NCBI RefSeq assembly: GCF_035917235.1
Contig: NZ_CP108423.1
Coordinates: forward strand, 7,593,501 to 7,657,500
Length of the DNA stretch: 64,000 bases
Source: Streptomyces sp. NBC_01294
GTDB lineage: Bacteria > Actinomycetota > Actinomycetes > Streptomycetales > Streptomycetaceae
Direction: 5' to 3'
Numbering within the stretch: position 1 is the first letter of the stretch; every line of letters starts with the position of its first letter. The notes below the pieces were generated by a model. The model did no database searches. It was not told the origin of the DNA and was given only the letters and a program-made list of their open reading frames with translations. The translations under genes were made by a program, and so were the position numbers. Positions 27,357 to 35,913 of the stretch are shown piece by piece.

Positions 27357-27920
27357 ATGCGCCAGAACCCACAGCGCCGCGCCGCGCTGCTCGACGCCGC
27401 CATCGAAGTCCTGGCGCGCGAGGGCTCGCGCGGCCTGACGCTGCGCGCGGTGGACGCGGAGGCGGGAGTGCCGACGGGCACCGCCTCGAACTACTTCGCC
27501 AACCGGGCCCAGCTGCTCGTACAGATCCTGCACCGCACCCGGGAGCGCCTGGTCCCGGACCCGGCGGACCTGACCGGCCCGCTGGACACCAAGGTGCTGC
27601 TCGGTCAGCTCGTGGACCGGATGCGGCGCGAACGCAGCGTGCACATCGCGATGCTGGAGCTGCGGCTGGAGGGCACCCGGCGCCCCGAACTCCAGGCGGA
27701 GCTCGCCGGTTTCCAGAGCGCCGAGCTGGAGGCGAACGTCGCCTGGCACCTGGAGTCCGGACTGCCCGGGGACCGGCAGGGCGTGGTCCTGCTGTACCTC
27801 GCGATGCTGGGGCTGATCGTGGACGACCTGACCGCGCCCGCGACGCTGACCGGCCACCCGGTGGAGGGGCTCATCGAGACGATGGTCGAGCGCCTCCTCC
27901 CGCAGGGGTCCGCGGACTGA
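27357..27920 (+). CDS. TetR-family repressor
   Basis: 187 residues. The N-terminal HTH reads RRAALLDAAIEVLAREGSRG, LTLRAVDAEAGVPTGTASNY and FANRAQLLVQIL, typical of TetR. The C-terminal ligand-binding domain is short. ATG 27357 follows CGAGGA. The perfect palindrome at 27304-27319 suggests autoregulation, possibly with control of the divergent PucR gene. The ligand is unknown. Its promoter palindrome differs from the kstD/acyl-CoA operator, so it is not an obvious regulator of those genes. Confidence 0.88.
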   Translation: MRQNPQRRAALLDAAIEVLAREGSRGLTLRAVDAEAGVPTGTASNYFANRAQLLVQILHRTRERLVPDPADLTGPLDTKVLLGQLVDRMRRERSVHIAMLELRLEGTRRPELQAELAGFQSAELEANVAWHLESGLPGDRQGVVLLYLAMLGLIVDDLTAPATLTGHPVEGLIETMVERLLPQGSAD

Positions 27921-27976
27921 CTATCGTGCCGGTGGGGGAGCACCGGCATCGCGGGGAAACCGTGGGGAGTGCAGAC

Positions 27977-28597
27977 ATGGCGTACATCACCGAGGGCGGG
28001 CCCGGCGGGATCCAGTGGCTGGCCGACTGGGACGCGTGGTTCGTCGGACTGACCTTCGCCCGGGGCATCGGCCCCGAGGAGCTCGCCGCGCGGCTCGGAG
28101 CCGTGCCGGGAGTCCGGCCCGGACCGCTGTCCGCCCCGGCCGCCTGGAGCATGGTCGCGGACACCGTGGACGGCGACGGCGTGGCCCGGGTCGGCAGCTG
28201 GGGAGGCTGGTCCTTCGCCGTCGAGCACGGTCTGCCGGCCGGAGGGGAACGGCTGGCCGAGGTCTCCCGGGGCGGCGTCGAGGCCGTCCACCTCGACCCC
28301 CAGCCCGACCACCCGCCCAAGCAGTTCGCGTACGCCCGGGACGGCGAACTGGTGTGCTGCTTCGGCCTCGGCGAGGAATGCTGGCGCGGCGGCCATCAGC
28401 CGGACTTCCTTCTTCCGGAGCTGCTGGCGGCCAAGATCCTCGCCCCGGACGGCACGAGCATCCGCCCCGACGGGGAACCGTACGAGTGCCGCGACCGCGA
28501 CACCCTCGCCGTCCTGGAGCACCGCTTCGGGCTGGCCCTGCCGCGGCACCTGATCGAGGACGCCCCGCTCCCGGCGTACGTGACGTGCACGCGATAG
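27977..28597 (+). CDS. DUF6461-like hypothetical protein
   Basis: 206 residues, no signal peptide. WLADWDAWFVGLTFARGIGPEELAARLGAV, shown here in part as GLTFARGIGPEEL, and GSWGGWSFAVEHG resemble the actinobacterial DUF6461 proteins, whose function is unknown. The start at 27977 follows GTGGGGA. TATCGT at 27922, just after the TetR stop, is a possible -10. The ORF is protein-like throughout. It stands as a single gene between the TetR gene and the IclR-type HTH gene. Confidence 0.7.
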   Translation: MAYITEGGPGGIQWLADWDAWFVGLTFARGIGPEELAARLGAVPGVRPGPLSAPAAWSMVADTVDGDGVARVGSWGGWSFAVEHGLPAGGERLAEVSRGGVEAVHLDPQPDHPPKQFAYARDGELVCCFGLGEECWRGGHQPDFLLPELLAAKILAPDGTSIRPDGEPYECRDRDTLAVLEHRFGLALPRHLIEDAPLPAYVTCTR

Positions 28598-28806
28598 CGG
28601 AGCGGTCCGTGCGCGTGCTCCGCAGCCGGCTCCTGACCGGTTCCGGACGGGCACCGAGCCAACTCCGGGCGCCCCCGGCATTTTTCGCCCACAGGGCCGG
28701 GATCCGGTGATCTTATGCTCAGGTTTACGCGAGTCAGCTGGTTTTGCGGCCGGTGAGGGACTTTGATGGGTTTGCCAGGCCTCGTACCGGAGCAGGGGGA
28801 GTAACC

Positions 28807-29049
28807 ATGGGCACCGACCACAGTCAGAAGGACAGCACACCCACCCTGATCGGTTCCGTGCAGCGCGCGCTGCGCCTCGTGGAAGCGATGTACGCGGAAG
28901 GCGGGGCGACGGCGAAACGGCTCGCCCGGGTCACCGGGATCCCGCTGCCCACTGTCTACCACCTGCTGCGCACCCTCAGCCACGAGGGCTATGTCCAGCG
29001 CGAAGGCGGGTCGTTCCGTCTCGCAGACGATCTCCCCCTCGCCTCGTGA
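28807..29049 (+). CDS. Stand-alone IclR-type winged-helix protein (80 aa)
   Basis: Only the DNA-binding part of an IclR regulator is present: LIGSVQRALRLVEAM, TAKRLARVTGIPLPTVYHLL and RTLSHEGYVQREGGSFRLAD, then a stop. IclR proteins are normally about 250 residues with a GAF-like effector domain; no remnant of that domain is visible in any frame downstream. The ATG at 28807 has GGGGGAG upstream and a 209-base upstream region. Either a truncated gene or a genuinely small regulator. It lies 160 bases before the roadblock/LC7 operon in the same direction and may regulate it (inference). Confidence 0.7.
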   Translation: MGTDHSQKDSTPTLIGSVQRALRLVEAMYAEGGATAKRLARVTGIPLPTVYHLLRTLSHEGYVQREGGSFRLADDLPLAS

Positions 29050-29209
29050 TCAAATAGCGACGCGTTCCGGCCAAGGTCTTACTCGCTTCTTGGCATGTTC
29101 CAGCGGAAAATGCCAGAACGCCCTTTCGCCCTGCGGAAGTTGAGTAAGTTCCCTCCTGTCGCGCCGTACGACCGTGCACCCAGCACGTCCGGCCGGGAGG
29201 GGAGCCCGC

Positions 29210-29650
29210 GTGCCCGGGATCGACGAATGCCTGCTCGAAGCCATGGCCCTGCCTGGTGCGCGGGGGGCCGCGCTGGTCGACTGGAGCAGCGGACTGGCCC
29301 TCGGCACCGCCGGGGACTCGCCCGTGGGCGACCACGAGACCACCGCGGCCGAGACCGCCGAGCTGGCCCGGGCGGCCGCCGAGTACGAGTCCTTCGCCCC
29401 GTCGGAGTCCGCTCCGGCACACGGAGGCGGAGCCGTCCCCTCCGCCGGTTCGTCCGCCGGCCAGGCGGCCGGCCCTCCCGTCGAGGACCTGATCGTCACC
29501 ACCCGGACCGGCTACCACGTCCTGCGCTTCGTCGAGACGAGCTTCGACAGCAGCGTCTTCCTGCACCTGTGGCTCGACCGCACCGACGGCAACCTCGCCC
29601 TCGCACGTCACAGACTCCGCGCCCTGGCAGAGGGGCTGGTCCTCAGGTGA
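29210..29650 (+). CDS. Roadblock/LC7-like protein A
   Basis: 146 residues from GTG 29210 (GGGAGGGGAG upstream). GARGAALVDWSSGLALGTAG and DLIVTTRTGYHVLRFVETS, then FLHLWLDRTDGNLALARHRL, align with the last protein of this operon, with an extra Ala/Ser-rich loop of about 40 residues in the middle. Roadblock/LC7 proteins dimerise and act with small GTPases (MglB in gliding bacteria, CvnB in Streptomyces conservons). No GTPase, histidine kinase or DUF742 gene is nearby. Its stop overlaps the next GTG (GTGA). Confidence 0.72.
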   Translation: MPGIDECLLEAMALPGARGAALVDWSSGLALGTAGDSPVGDHETTAAETAELARAAAEYESFAPSESAPAHGGGAVPSAGSSAGQAAGPPVEDLIVTTRTGYHVLRFVETSFDSSVFLHLWLDRTDGNLALARHRLRALAEGLVLR

Positions 29651-30438
29651 CCACCCAGGCCACGGCTCCGCACGCCTTCGCCGCCGTCTCGCCCCTCCTC
29701 ACCCGGCTCGCCGCGGAACGCGCCACCGGCGCCCTGCTCCGTGACCGCGGCACCCTCTTCCTGGAGGACGGCCGCATAGTCCACGCGGAGAGCCCGGCGA
29801 CCCCCGGCCTCGACGTCCTGCTCACCACCGGCGGCGGCTTGGCCCCCGAACGCTGGCGCGAAGCCGTGGACCGGGCCGGTGCCCGCCGCCAGGTCGCCCG
29901 CTTCCTCGTCGACAGCGGCGGGCTCGCCGGCGGGGAACTGGAGATCTGCCATCTCGCCGCCATCTTCGACGCCGCCTTCTTCGCCCTGTCCCCGGGCACC
30001 GGGCCCTCCCGGTTCCGCCGCGGGGCCACCCACTGGATCGGCTCCGTCCGCTCCGTTCCGGCGGCCGCCGTCGAGCGGGAGACCCAGCGCCGCCGGGAAC
30101 TGCTCGACGCGGTCTGGCCGTACCCGCTGCTCGACACCGCCCCCGTGGTGCCGCGGGCGGCCGCCCCCGGCCAGACGGTCACCGCCCGGCAGCGGATCCT
30201 GCTGGGCCAGGCCGACGGCGTGCGCACCCCGGCGGACCTCGCGTGGGTGCTGGGCCGGCCCGCCTTCCACACCCTGCTCGACGTACGGCGCCTCGCGGCG
30301 GCCGGGCTGGTCGAGACGCCGCTCACCCCGCCGCCGCCACCGGCCGCGGCACCCCTGCCCGACTGGATGACCCAGGACCAATCCCCGGACGTGGCGCTGC
30401 TCCGCCGGTTACGCGACGCACTGGAGGCAAGCCTGTGA
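29647..30438 (+). CDS. PATAN/DUF4388-like protein of the LC7 operon
   Basis: 263 residues. The N-terminus (LTRLAAERATGALLRDRGTL and FLEDGRIVHAES) resembles the PATAN/DUF4388 domain, which occurs in bacterial response regulators and polarity proteins. The C-terminus (TARQRILLGQADGVRTPADL, HTLLDVRRLAAAGLV) resembles a winged helix. A Pro-rich tail follows. Start and stop both overlap neighbours (GTGA at 29647 and again at 30435). A TTA Leu codon near the end (30409-30411) would make the whole coupled operon sensitive to bldA. Domain names are tentative. Confidence 0.62.
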   Translation: MTTQATAPHAFAAVSPLLTRLAAERATGALLRDRGTLFLEDGRIVHAESPATPGLDVLLTTGGGLAPERWREAVDRAGARRQVARFLVDSGGLAGGELEICHLAAIFDAAFFALSPGTGPSRFRRGATHWIGSVRSVPAAAVERETQRRRELLDAVWPYPLLDTAPVVPRAAAPGQTVTARQRILLGQADGVRTPADLAWVLGRPAFHTLLDVRRLAAAGLVETPLTPPPPPAAAPLPDWMTQDQSPDVALLRRLRDALEASL

Positions 30439-30509
30439 GGCTCCCGCTGCGACCGGCCCTGCGCGCCGACCGCTCCGAGCGGAGGCAGCCCGAAAGGAGA
30501 AAGGCCGAC

Positions 30510-30929
30510 ATGAGCACGGTGCCCCCCGAGGCGGAGGCCGAGATACTCGCCGAACTCCGCAGGCTGAGGGCCCGAGTACCCCAGCTCACCGGCGCCCTCG
30601 CCGCGAGCGCCGACGGCTTCGTCCTCGCCCAGGACAGCGCGGCCGCCGAGGCCGAGTCCATCGCGGCACTGACCGCAGCCGCGCTCGGAGTGGCCCAGCG
30701 GCTCAGCGACACCACCGGCCAGGGAGCCTTCCGCGAACTGCTCGTACGCGGCGAGGACGGGTACGTGGCCACCTACGCGGCGGGCCTGGCGGCCGTCCTC
30801 ACCCTGACGGCGGAGCCGCGCGTCAACGTCGGGCGCCTCCACCTGGAGGCCCGGCGCTCCAGCGTCCGGATAGCCGAACTGATCGACCACACCCTCGGGA
30901 GGCGGGGCTCCATCGCCCCGCCCGGGTGA
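30510..30929 (+). CDS. Roadblock/LC7 domain protein B
   Basis: 139 residues from ATG 30510, preceded by AAAGGAG. A GTG overlapping the upstream stop at 30435 would add 25 Arg-rich residues and is the alternative. VPQLTGALAASADGFVLAQD and FRELLVRGEDGYVATYAAG, VLTLTAEPRVNVGRL give the classic roadblock/LC7 layout (GxxxxxxDGxxl, then a Leu-rich strand). Close in type to the CvnB/MglB proteins. Third gene of the operon. Confidence 0.78.
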   Translation: MSTVPPEAEAEILAELRRLRARVPQLTGALAASADGFVLAQDSAAAEAESIAALTAAALGVAQRLSDTTGQGAFRELLVRGEDGYVATYAAGLAAVLTLTAEPRVNVGRLHLEARRSSVRIAELIDHTLGRRGSIAPPG

Positions 30930-30956
30930 TCCGCGGACGAGCCCGCACCACGCCCC

Positions 30957-31010
30957 ATCGACATCCACGACTACATCGACATCCACGACTGCATCCGCAT
31001 CCACAACAAC
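30957..31010 (+). repeat. Three 18-bp tandem repeats before LC7 gene C
   Basis: Units at 30957, 30975 and 30993, consensus ATCGACATCCACGACTAC, the third more diverged. They fill the 131-base gap between two LC7 genes. No reading frame is supported there. Confidence 0.75.
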
Positions 31011-31060
31011 GACTACAGCCAGTCACCACTGGCACACCGAAACGAGAAGAGGAACCTCTC

Positions 31061-31435
31061 ATGGTCAACGTGGACACCGCGCTCAAGGAAGCGACCACCA
31101 TCATCGAAGGCGCGATCGGCGCCGCCCTGGTCGACTACGGCAGCGGCATGGCCCTCGGTACCATCGGCGGCGGCAAGGACCTCGACCTCGCGGTCGCCGC
31201 CGCGGGCAACACGGACGTGGTGCGCGCCAAGGTCCGCACGATGGAGATGCTCGGGCTCAAGGACGAGATCGAGGACATCCTCATCACCCTCGGCAGCCAG
31301 TACCACCTGATCCGGCTGCTGAAGGGCCGCGGGTCGTCGGGCTTCTTCCTCTACCTGGCCCTCGACAAGGGCCGGGCCAACCTCGCGATGGCCCGCCATC
31401 AGTTGAAGAAGATCGAAGCCGAGCTGGAGGTCTGA
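31061..31435 (+). CDS. Roadblock/LC7-like protein C
   Basis: 124 residues from ATG 31061 (GAAGAGGA upstream). GAIGAALVDYGSGMALGTIG, DILITLGSQYHLIRLL and GFFLYLALDKGRANLAMARH match protein A of this operon closely, without its central insertion. So the operon holds two paralogues of one type plus a classic roadblock protein. It is probably a dimeric cytoplasmic scaffold or GTPase regulator, but its partner is not encoded here. The coding part ends 198 bases before the teichoic-acid-type gene. Confidence 0.76.
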   Translation: MVNVDTALKEATTIIEGAIGAALVDYGSGMALGTIGGGKDLDLAVAAAGNTDVVRAKVRTMEMLGLKDEIEDILITLGSQYHLIRLLKGRGSSGFFLYLALDKGRANLAMARHQLKKIEAELEV

Positions 31436-31540
31436 CAGAGTTCTGCCCGCCGGACCCGGTCCGGCCGGGTCGAATCGCAGCGTCGAGGTGGCGGGCGGCT
31501 GAATTCTTTGCCGTCCGCCCCGGCGATCAGTCGCGTCTGC

Positions 31541-31576
31541 CCCATATGGGCGGAGTTTATGACTCTGTTACAGAGT
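31541..31576. promoter_or_regulatory. Palindromes upstream of the GT2-TagF gene
   Basis: CCCATATGGG (31541-31550) and ACTCTGT-T-ACAGAGT (31562-31576, perfect 7-base arms). TAAGAT overlapping the right edge (31576-31581) is a possible -10, which would place the second palindrome over the -35 to -10 spacer. Confidence 0.55.
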
Positions 31577-31632
31577 AAGATGCTGTGAGCTGATCATCGA
31601 AAAAGCATAAAACGCTGGAGATACCGCCACCC

Positions 31633-34600
31633 ATGCCCCCGCGCCTGAGCATCGTCGTCCCCGTCTACAACGTCGAGCTCTACCTCGACGAGTGCCTGGA
31701 ATCCATTGCAGGCCAGACCTTCGACGACTTCGAGGTCATCCTCGTGGACGACGGGTCCACGGACACCAGCGCCGTCATCGCCAAGGCGTTCGCCGCCAAG
31801 GACAAGCGCTTCCGCGTGGTGATGCAGGAGAACGCGGGCCTCGGTGCCGCACGCAACGCCGGCGCCCGCCACGTCCACCCGGACAGCGAGTACCTGGCCT
31901 TCGTCGACAGTGACGACACGATGCCCGACTACGCCTACCAGCGCCTGATCGAGGCGCTGGACGAGACGGGATCGGACTTCGCCGGCGGCAACGTCAAGCG
32001 CTTCCGCTCGGTCGGCATGAACCAGTCGTGGGGCCACCGCGCCGCTTTCGCGAAGACGCAGCTGAAGACCCACATCTCCAAGTTCCCGGCGCTGGTCACC
32101 GACCGCACCGCGTGGAACAAGGTCTACCGGCGCAGCTTCTGGGACAGGCACGGTTTCCAGTACCCGGAGGGCATCCTCTACGAGGACGCCCCGGTCAGCA
32201 TCCCCGCGCACTACTTCGCCTCCAGCGTCGACGTCCTCAGCGACTGCGTCTACCACTGGCGCGTCCGCGAGACCGGCGAGCGCTCCATCACCCAGCGCTC
32301 CACCGACCCGGTCTCCCTCATCGACCGCGTGAAGTCCGTCCGCCTGGTCCGTGAGTCCCTCAAGGCCAAGCAGGGCGCCAAGTACGCCCGTTACCTGCGC
32401 GACTACGACTACAACGTGCTGAGCGAGGAACTCCCGCTCATCTACAAGTACGTCGGGGAGGGCGGCGCCGACTTCCGCGCCGCGTTCGTCAAGGAAGTCG
32501 GCGGCCTGGTCCGCGAGATCGGCACCGAGCCCTGGTCCGACCTGACCGTCGCCGACCGGCTCAAGGCGTACCTGGCCGGGGAAGGCCGCGTCGAGGACTT
32601 CATCGCCCTCCAGGACCACCAGCGCGACTACCACTACAGCGTGCCGGTCAAGGGCCTGGCCCGCCCGCAGGCGGACTACCCCTTCCTGCAGGGCCGTCCG
32701 CCGGTCCCCGCCAAGATCCTCACCCTCGGCCCGCGCGAGCGCCGGGTCGTCAGCCGCCTGGAGCAGGCGGCCTGGGCCGACGGCAAGCTGCTGCTGCGCG
32801 GCTACGCCCTGCCCGGCCACCTCGGCGCGGAGAGTCGTCTCGGCTCGCGCAAGATGCTGGTCTTCCGCGAGGGGGGCAAGCGCCGCCGCTCCGTCGTCGG
32901 CGCCCGAACGGTCGCCTCCCCGATGGCCACCGTGAAGTCCCCCCACCTCGCCCTGCGGCATGCCGACTGGGCCGGCTTCACCGCCGTCGTCGACCCCTCG
33001 ATCTTCCAGTCGGGCGGCAAGTGGCACGAGGGGATATGGACCACTTCCATCGCCGTCACCGGAGCCGGCGGCCTGCACCGCGCCCGCCTGCGCGGCGGCG
33101 AGCACGACACCGGCCAGAACCCGCCCGCGCACTGGGTGGCCCCCGACGTCCGGATCGTCCCGGCCGTGTCCGGCGCCCTCACCATCCAGGTGGAGATCGT
33201 CCGCGCCCGCGCCCTGGACGTCCACCCCGCCGGTGACGACGCCGTCGAGATCACCGGCGAGCTCTCCGCCGAGGTCGGCGCCGTGTCCGCACTGCAGGCC
33301 GTCCACGTCTCCACCGGCGCCGTCCTCAGCTTCCCGCTGGAGACCGGTGCGGCCGGCTCCGGCCGGATCCCGTTCACCGCCCGCGTCCCGCTGGCCGAGC
33401 TGGCCGCCGTACCGGACGCGGAGGTAGATCCCGGCGAGTGGGCCCCCGAGCCCTGGAGCCTGTCCGTCCTCGGCGCCGACGGCACCGAGCACCGCCTGGC
33501 CCACGACGAGCGCGGCGGCTTCAACGGCCTGGTGCTGCCCCTGCAGGGCGAGGTCGCCGGCCGCGCCCTCTTCGCCAAGCGCGGCAACACCGGGCACCTG
33601 ACCCTCTCCGTGCAGCCCTCCCCGCCGCTGATCGACGAGGTCACGACCGAGGACGGCACCGTGACCCTGAGGGGCCGGTTCGTCGCGCCGACCGACGAGC
33701 CGTACGAGCTCGTCCTGCACGACGCGTTCGGCGTGGAGTTCAGCTACCCGGTCACCCGCGACGGCGACGGCTTCGAGGCCGTCTTCGAGCCCGTGCTCCC
33801 CGAGGCGTACGCCGGCCGCACCACGCTGCCCGAGGGCCGCTGGTGGCCGACGCTGCGCCCGGTCGCCCAGGGCGGAAACACCGCCGGCCTGCTCGGCGTC
33901 GACCGCGGCGCCCCCGTTCAGATGGGCCCGGGCCTCCTCTTCGCCGGACCCCACCCCTTCACCGTGCAGGGCCGCCGGATGCGGGTCGAGACCCGCTTGC
34001 ACGACCGCATGGTGCTGGTCGCCGACCCGCTGCTCAGCCCGCACGACCGCTCCCGCTTCGCCCAGCGCGTCGCCCGCTTCGAGACCTACCCGGCGCAGCG
34101 CGCCCTGCCGGTCAAGAACGTCGTCCTCTACGACACCTTCCAGGGGAACGGCGCGGGCGACTCGCCCCGTGCCGTCCACGAGGAGCTGGTGCGCCGCGGC
34201 GAGAAGCTGGAGCACGTCTGGCTGGTCCGTGACGGCCGTGCCGAGGTCCCGGCGACCGCCCGCGCCGTGCAGTACGGCAGCGTGGAGTCCTGGGAGCTGC
34301 TGGCCCGCGCCCGCTACTACGTGACCAACGACAACGTGCCGCGGCGCTTCCAGCGCCGCACCGGGCAGGTCGTCGTCCAGACGTGGCACGGCACGCCGAT
34401 CAAGCAGATCGGCCACGACTTCGTGCACGACTACTACACGAGCCCGGAGATCCTGGAGGGGCTGGCGCACGACAGCGCCCAGTGGTCCCTGCTGGCCTCC
34501 CCGAGCTCCTACGCCACCCCCGTCCTCAAGCGTGCCCTCGGCTACGACGGCGAGGTCATCGAGGCCGGCGCCCCGCGTGCGGACGCGCTCGTACGGCCCG

Positions 34601-35211
34601 ACGCGCAGCGGATCGCGGAGGTCCGCCGGCGGCTCGGCCTGCCCGAGGGCAAGAAGGTCGTCCTCTACATGCCCACGTGGCGCGAGAACTGCGAGGGCTG
34701 GTCGGCCGGCTACAAGCTCGACCTGCGGATCGACCTGGACCTGGCCCGCCGCGAGCTGGGCGAGGACCACGTCCTGCTGGTCCGCGGCCACCACCACGTG
34801 ACCGAGCAGGTCCGCGAGGGCGTCCGCGACGGTTTCGTCGTCGACGTGTCCCGCTGGCCCGACGCCGCCGACCTGCTGCTGGTCGCCGACGTGCTGATCT
34901 CGGACTACTCCTCCGCGATCTTCGACTTCGCGCTCACCGACCGGCCGATCCTGCTCTTCACGTACGACCTGGCGCACTACCGCGGCACGCTGCGCGGCTT
35001 CAACTTCGACCTGGAGGAGAAGGCGCCCGGCCCGCTGCTGGCGGACTCGGCGAGCCTGATCGAGGCCGTGCGCAACGCGGACGCGGTCGGGACGGAGTAC
35101 GCCGAGGCGCGGGCGGCGTTCCGCGCCGAGTTCTGCGACCTGGACGACGGTCACGCCACCGAGCGCGTCGTCGACCGCATGCTCGCGATGGGCGCGGAGC
35201 CCGCGAAGTAG
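31633..35211 (+). CDS. Bifunctional glycosyltransferase/CDP-glycerol glycerophosphotransferase (TagF-like)
   Basis: 1192 residues. The N-terminal GT2 glycosyltransferase (1-330) has LSIVVPVYNVE, VDDGSTD and FVDSDD. A beta-rich middle of about 500 residues follows. The C-terminal glycerophosphotransferase (about 830-1190) has QTWHGTPIKQIGHDF (His near 918), LYMPTWRE, and ISDYSSAIFDFA. These domains polymerise polyol-phosphate wall teichoic acid from CDP-activated units at the membrane face. The single-gene transcript is bounded by palindromes upstream and an 18-bp hairpin downstream. GGAG precedes the ATG. The exact polymer is unknown. Confidence 0.88.
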   Translation: MPPRLSIVVPVYNVELYLDECLESIAGQTFDDFEVILVDDGSTDTSAVIAKAFAAKDKRFRVVMQENAGLGAARNAGARHVHPDSEYLAFVDSDDTMPDYAYQRLIEALDETGSDFAGGNVKRFRSVGMNQSWGHRAAFAKTQLKTHISKFPALVTDRTAWNKVYRRSFWDRHGFQYPEGILYEDAPVSIPAHYFASSVDVLSDCVYHWRVRETGERSITQRSTDPVSLIDRVKSVRLVRESLKAKQGAKYARYLRDYDYNVLSEELPLIYKYVGEGGADFRAAFVKEVGGLVREIGTEPWSDLTVADRLKAYLAGEGRVEDFIALQDHQRDYHYSVPVKGLARPQADYPFLQGRPPVPAKILTLGPRERRVVSRLEQAAWADGKLLLRGYALPGHLGAESRLGSRKMLVFREGGKRRRSVVGARTVASPMATVKSPHLALRHADWAGFTAVVDPSIFQSGGKWHEGIWTTSIAVTGAGGLHRARLRGGEHDTGQNPPAHWVAPDVRIVPAVSGALTIQVEIVRARALDVHPAGDDAVEITGELSAEVGAVSALQAVHVSTGAVLSFPLETGAAGSGRIPFTARVPLAELAAVPDAEVDPGEWAPEPWSLSVLGADGTEHRLAHDERGGFNGLVLPLQGEVAGRALFAKRGNTGHLTLSVQPSPPLIDEVTTEDGTVTLRGRFVAPTDEPYELVLHDAFGVEFSYPVTRDGDGFEAVFEPVLPEAYAGRTTLPEGRWWPTLRPVAQGGNTAGLLGVDRGAPVQMGPGLLFAGPHPFTVQGRRMRVETRLHDRMVLVADPLLSPHDRSRFAQRVARFETYPAQRALPVKNVVLYDTFQGNGAGDSPRAVHEELVRRGEKLEHVWLVRDGRAEVPATARAVQYGSVESWELLARARYYVTNDNVPRRFQRRTGQVVVQTWHGTPIKQIGHDFVHDYYTSPEILEGLAHDSAQWSLLASPSSYATPVLKRALGYDGEVIEAGAPRADALVRPDAQRIAEVRRRLGLPEGKKVVLYMPTWRENCEGWSAGYKLDLRIDLDLARRELGEDHVLLVRGHHHVTEQVREGVRDGFVVDVSRWPDAADLLLVADVLISDYSSAIFDFALTDRPILLFTYDLAHYRGTLRGFNFDLEEKAPGPLLADSASLIEAVRNADAVGTEYAEARAAFRAEFCDLDDGHATERVVDRMLAMGAEPAK

Positions 35212-35239
35212 GCCGTACGAGCGCATTCCCGGCTGAAAA

Positions 35240-35288
35240 CAGACCGGCCCCGGGCCCACCGATGAATTTCGGGCCCGGGGCCGGTCTG
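35240..35288 (+). terminator. Terminator hairpin after the TagF-like gene
   Basis: A perfect 18-bp stem (35240-35257 with 35271-35288, starting CAGACCGGCCCC) and a 13-base loop. Confidence 0.85.
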
Positions 35289-35336
35289 TATGTGAGGAAC
35301 GGTATCCACCGTCCACGCACCGGCCTGGAGGCAGAG

Positions 35337-35822
35337 ATGATCGGCAAGGGTTTCACCACGTGTCTGTGGTTCGACGGCGACGCGGAAGCGGCCGCCGACT
35401 ACTACCTGTCCGTGTTCAAGGACGGCAGGCTCGGCCGGATCACCCGCTACACGGACGCGGTCCCGGCGCTGGCGGGCTCCGTGCTGACCGTCGAGTTCGA
35501 GATCAACGGGCAGCAGTTCGTCGGCCTCAACGGCGGACCGCAGTTCCCCTTCACCGAGGCGATCTCCTTCATGATCAACTGCGCCGACGAGTCCGAGGCG
35601 GACCACTACTACGACACGCTGACCAAGGACGGCGGCCAGGAGTCCGCCTGCGGCTGGGTCAAGGACAGGTTCGGGGTGTCCTGGCAGGTCATCCCGCCCG
35701 GTGCCGTCGACCTGATCAGCGACCCGGACCCGGGGCGGGCCTCCCGGGCGACCGCCGCCATGATGAAGATGAAGAAGCTGGACGTGGCGGAGATGCGCCG
35801 GGCGGCCGACGAGGGGGCGTGA
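35337..35822 (+). CDS. VOC-superfamily protein (PhnB/3-demethylubiquinone-methyltransferase-like)
   Basis: 161 residues with the PhnB-type pattern TCLWFDGDAEAAADYYLSVF, GSVLTVEFEINGQQFVGLNG, ISFMINCADESEADHYYDTL and DRFGVSWQVIPPG. Members share the glyoxalase/bleomycin-resistance fold; few have a proven reaction. ATG 35337 follows GGAGGCAGA. It sits between the terminator of the TagF-like gene and a convergent sirtuin gene. Confidence 0.85.
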   Translation: MIGKGFTTCLWFDGDAEAAADYYLSVFKDGRLGRITRYTDAVPALAGSVLTVEFEINGQQFVGLNGGPQFPFTEAISFMINCADESEADHYYDTLTKDGGQESACGWVKDRFGVSWQVIPPGAVDLISDPDPGRASRATAAMMKMKKLDVAEMRRAADEGA

Positions 35823-35913
35823 CCCCCGGGTTCTGCGGGAACGCCGGTCCCTCAAGCCTCGCCGGAGCCAAAGCCAGCCTCGCCGGCGCTGGGCCCTCGG
35901 GAGCACGGGGCCC

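Noticed and set aside
29210..31435. Streptomyces conservon (cvn) operon
   Set aside because: Roadblock proteins are present but no histidine kinase, DUF742 or GTPase gene accompanies them.
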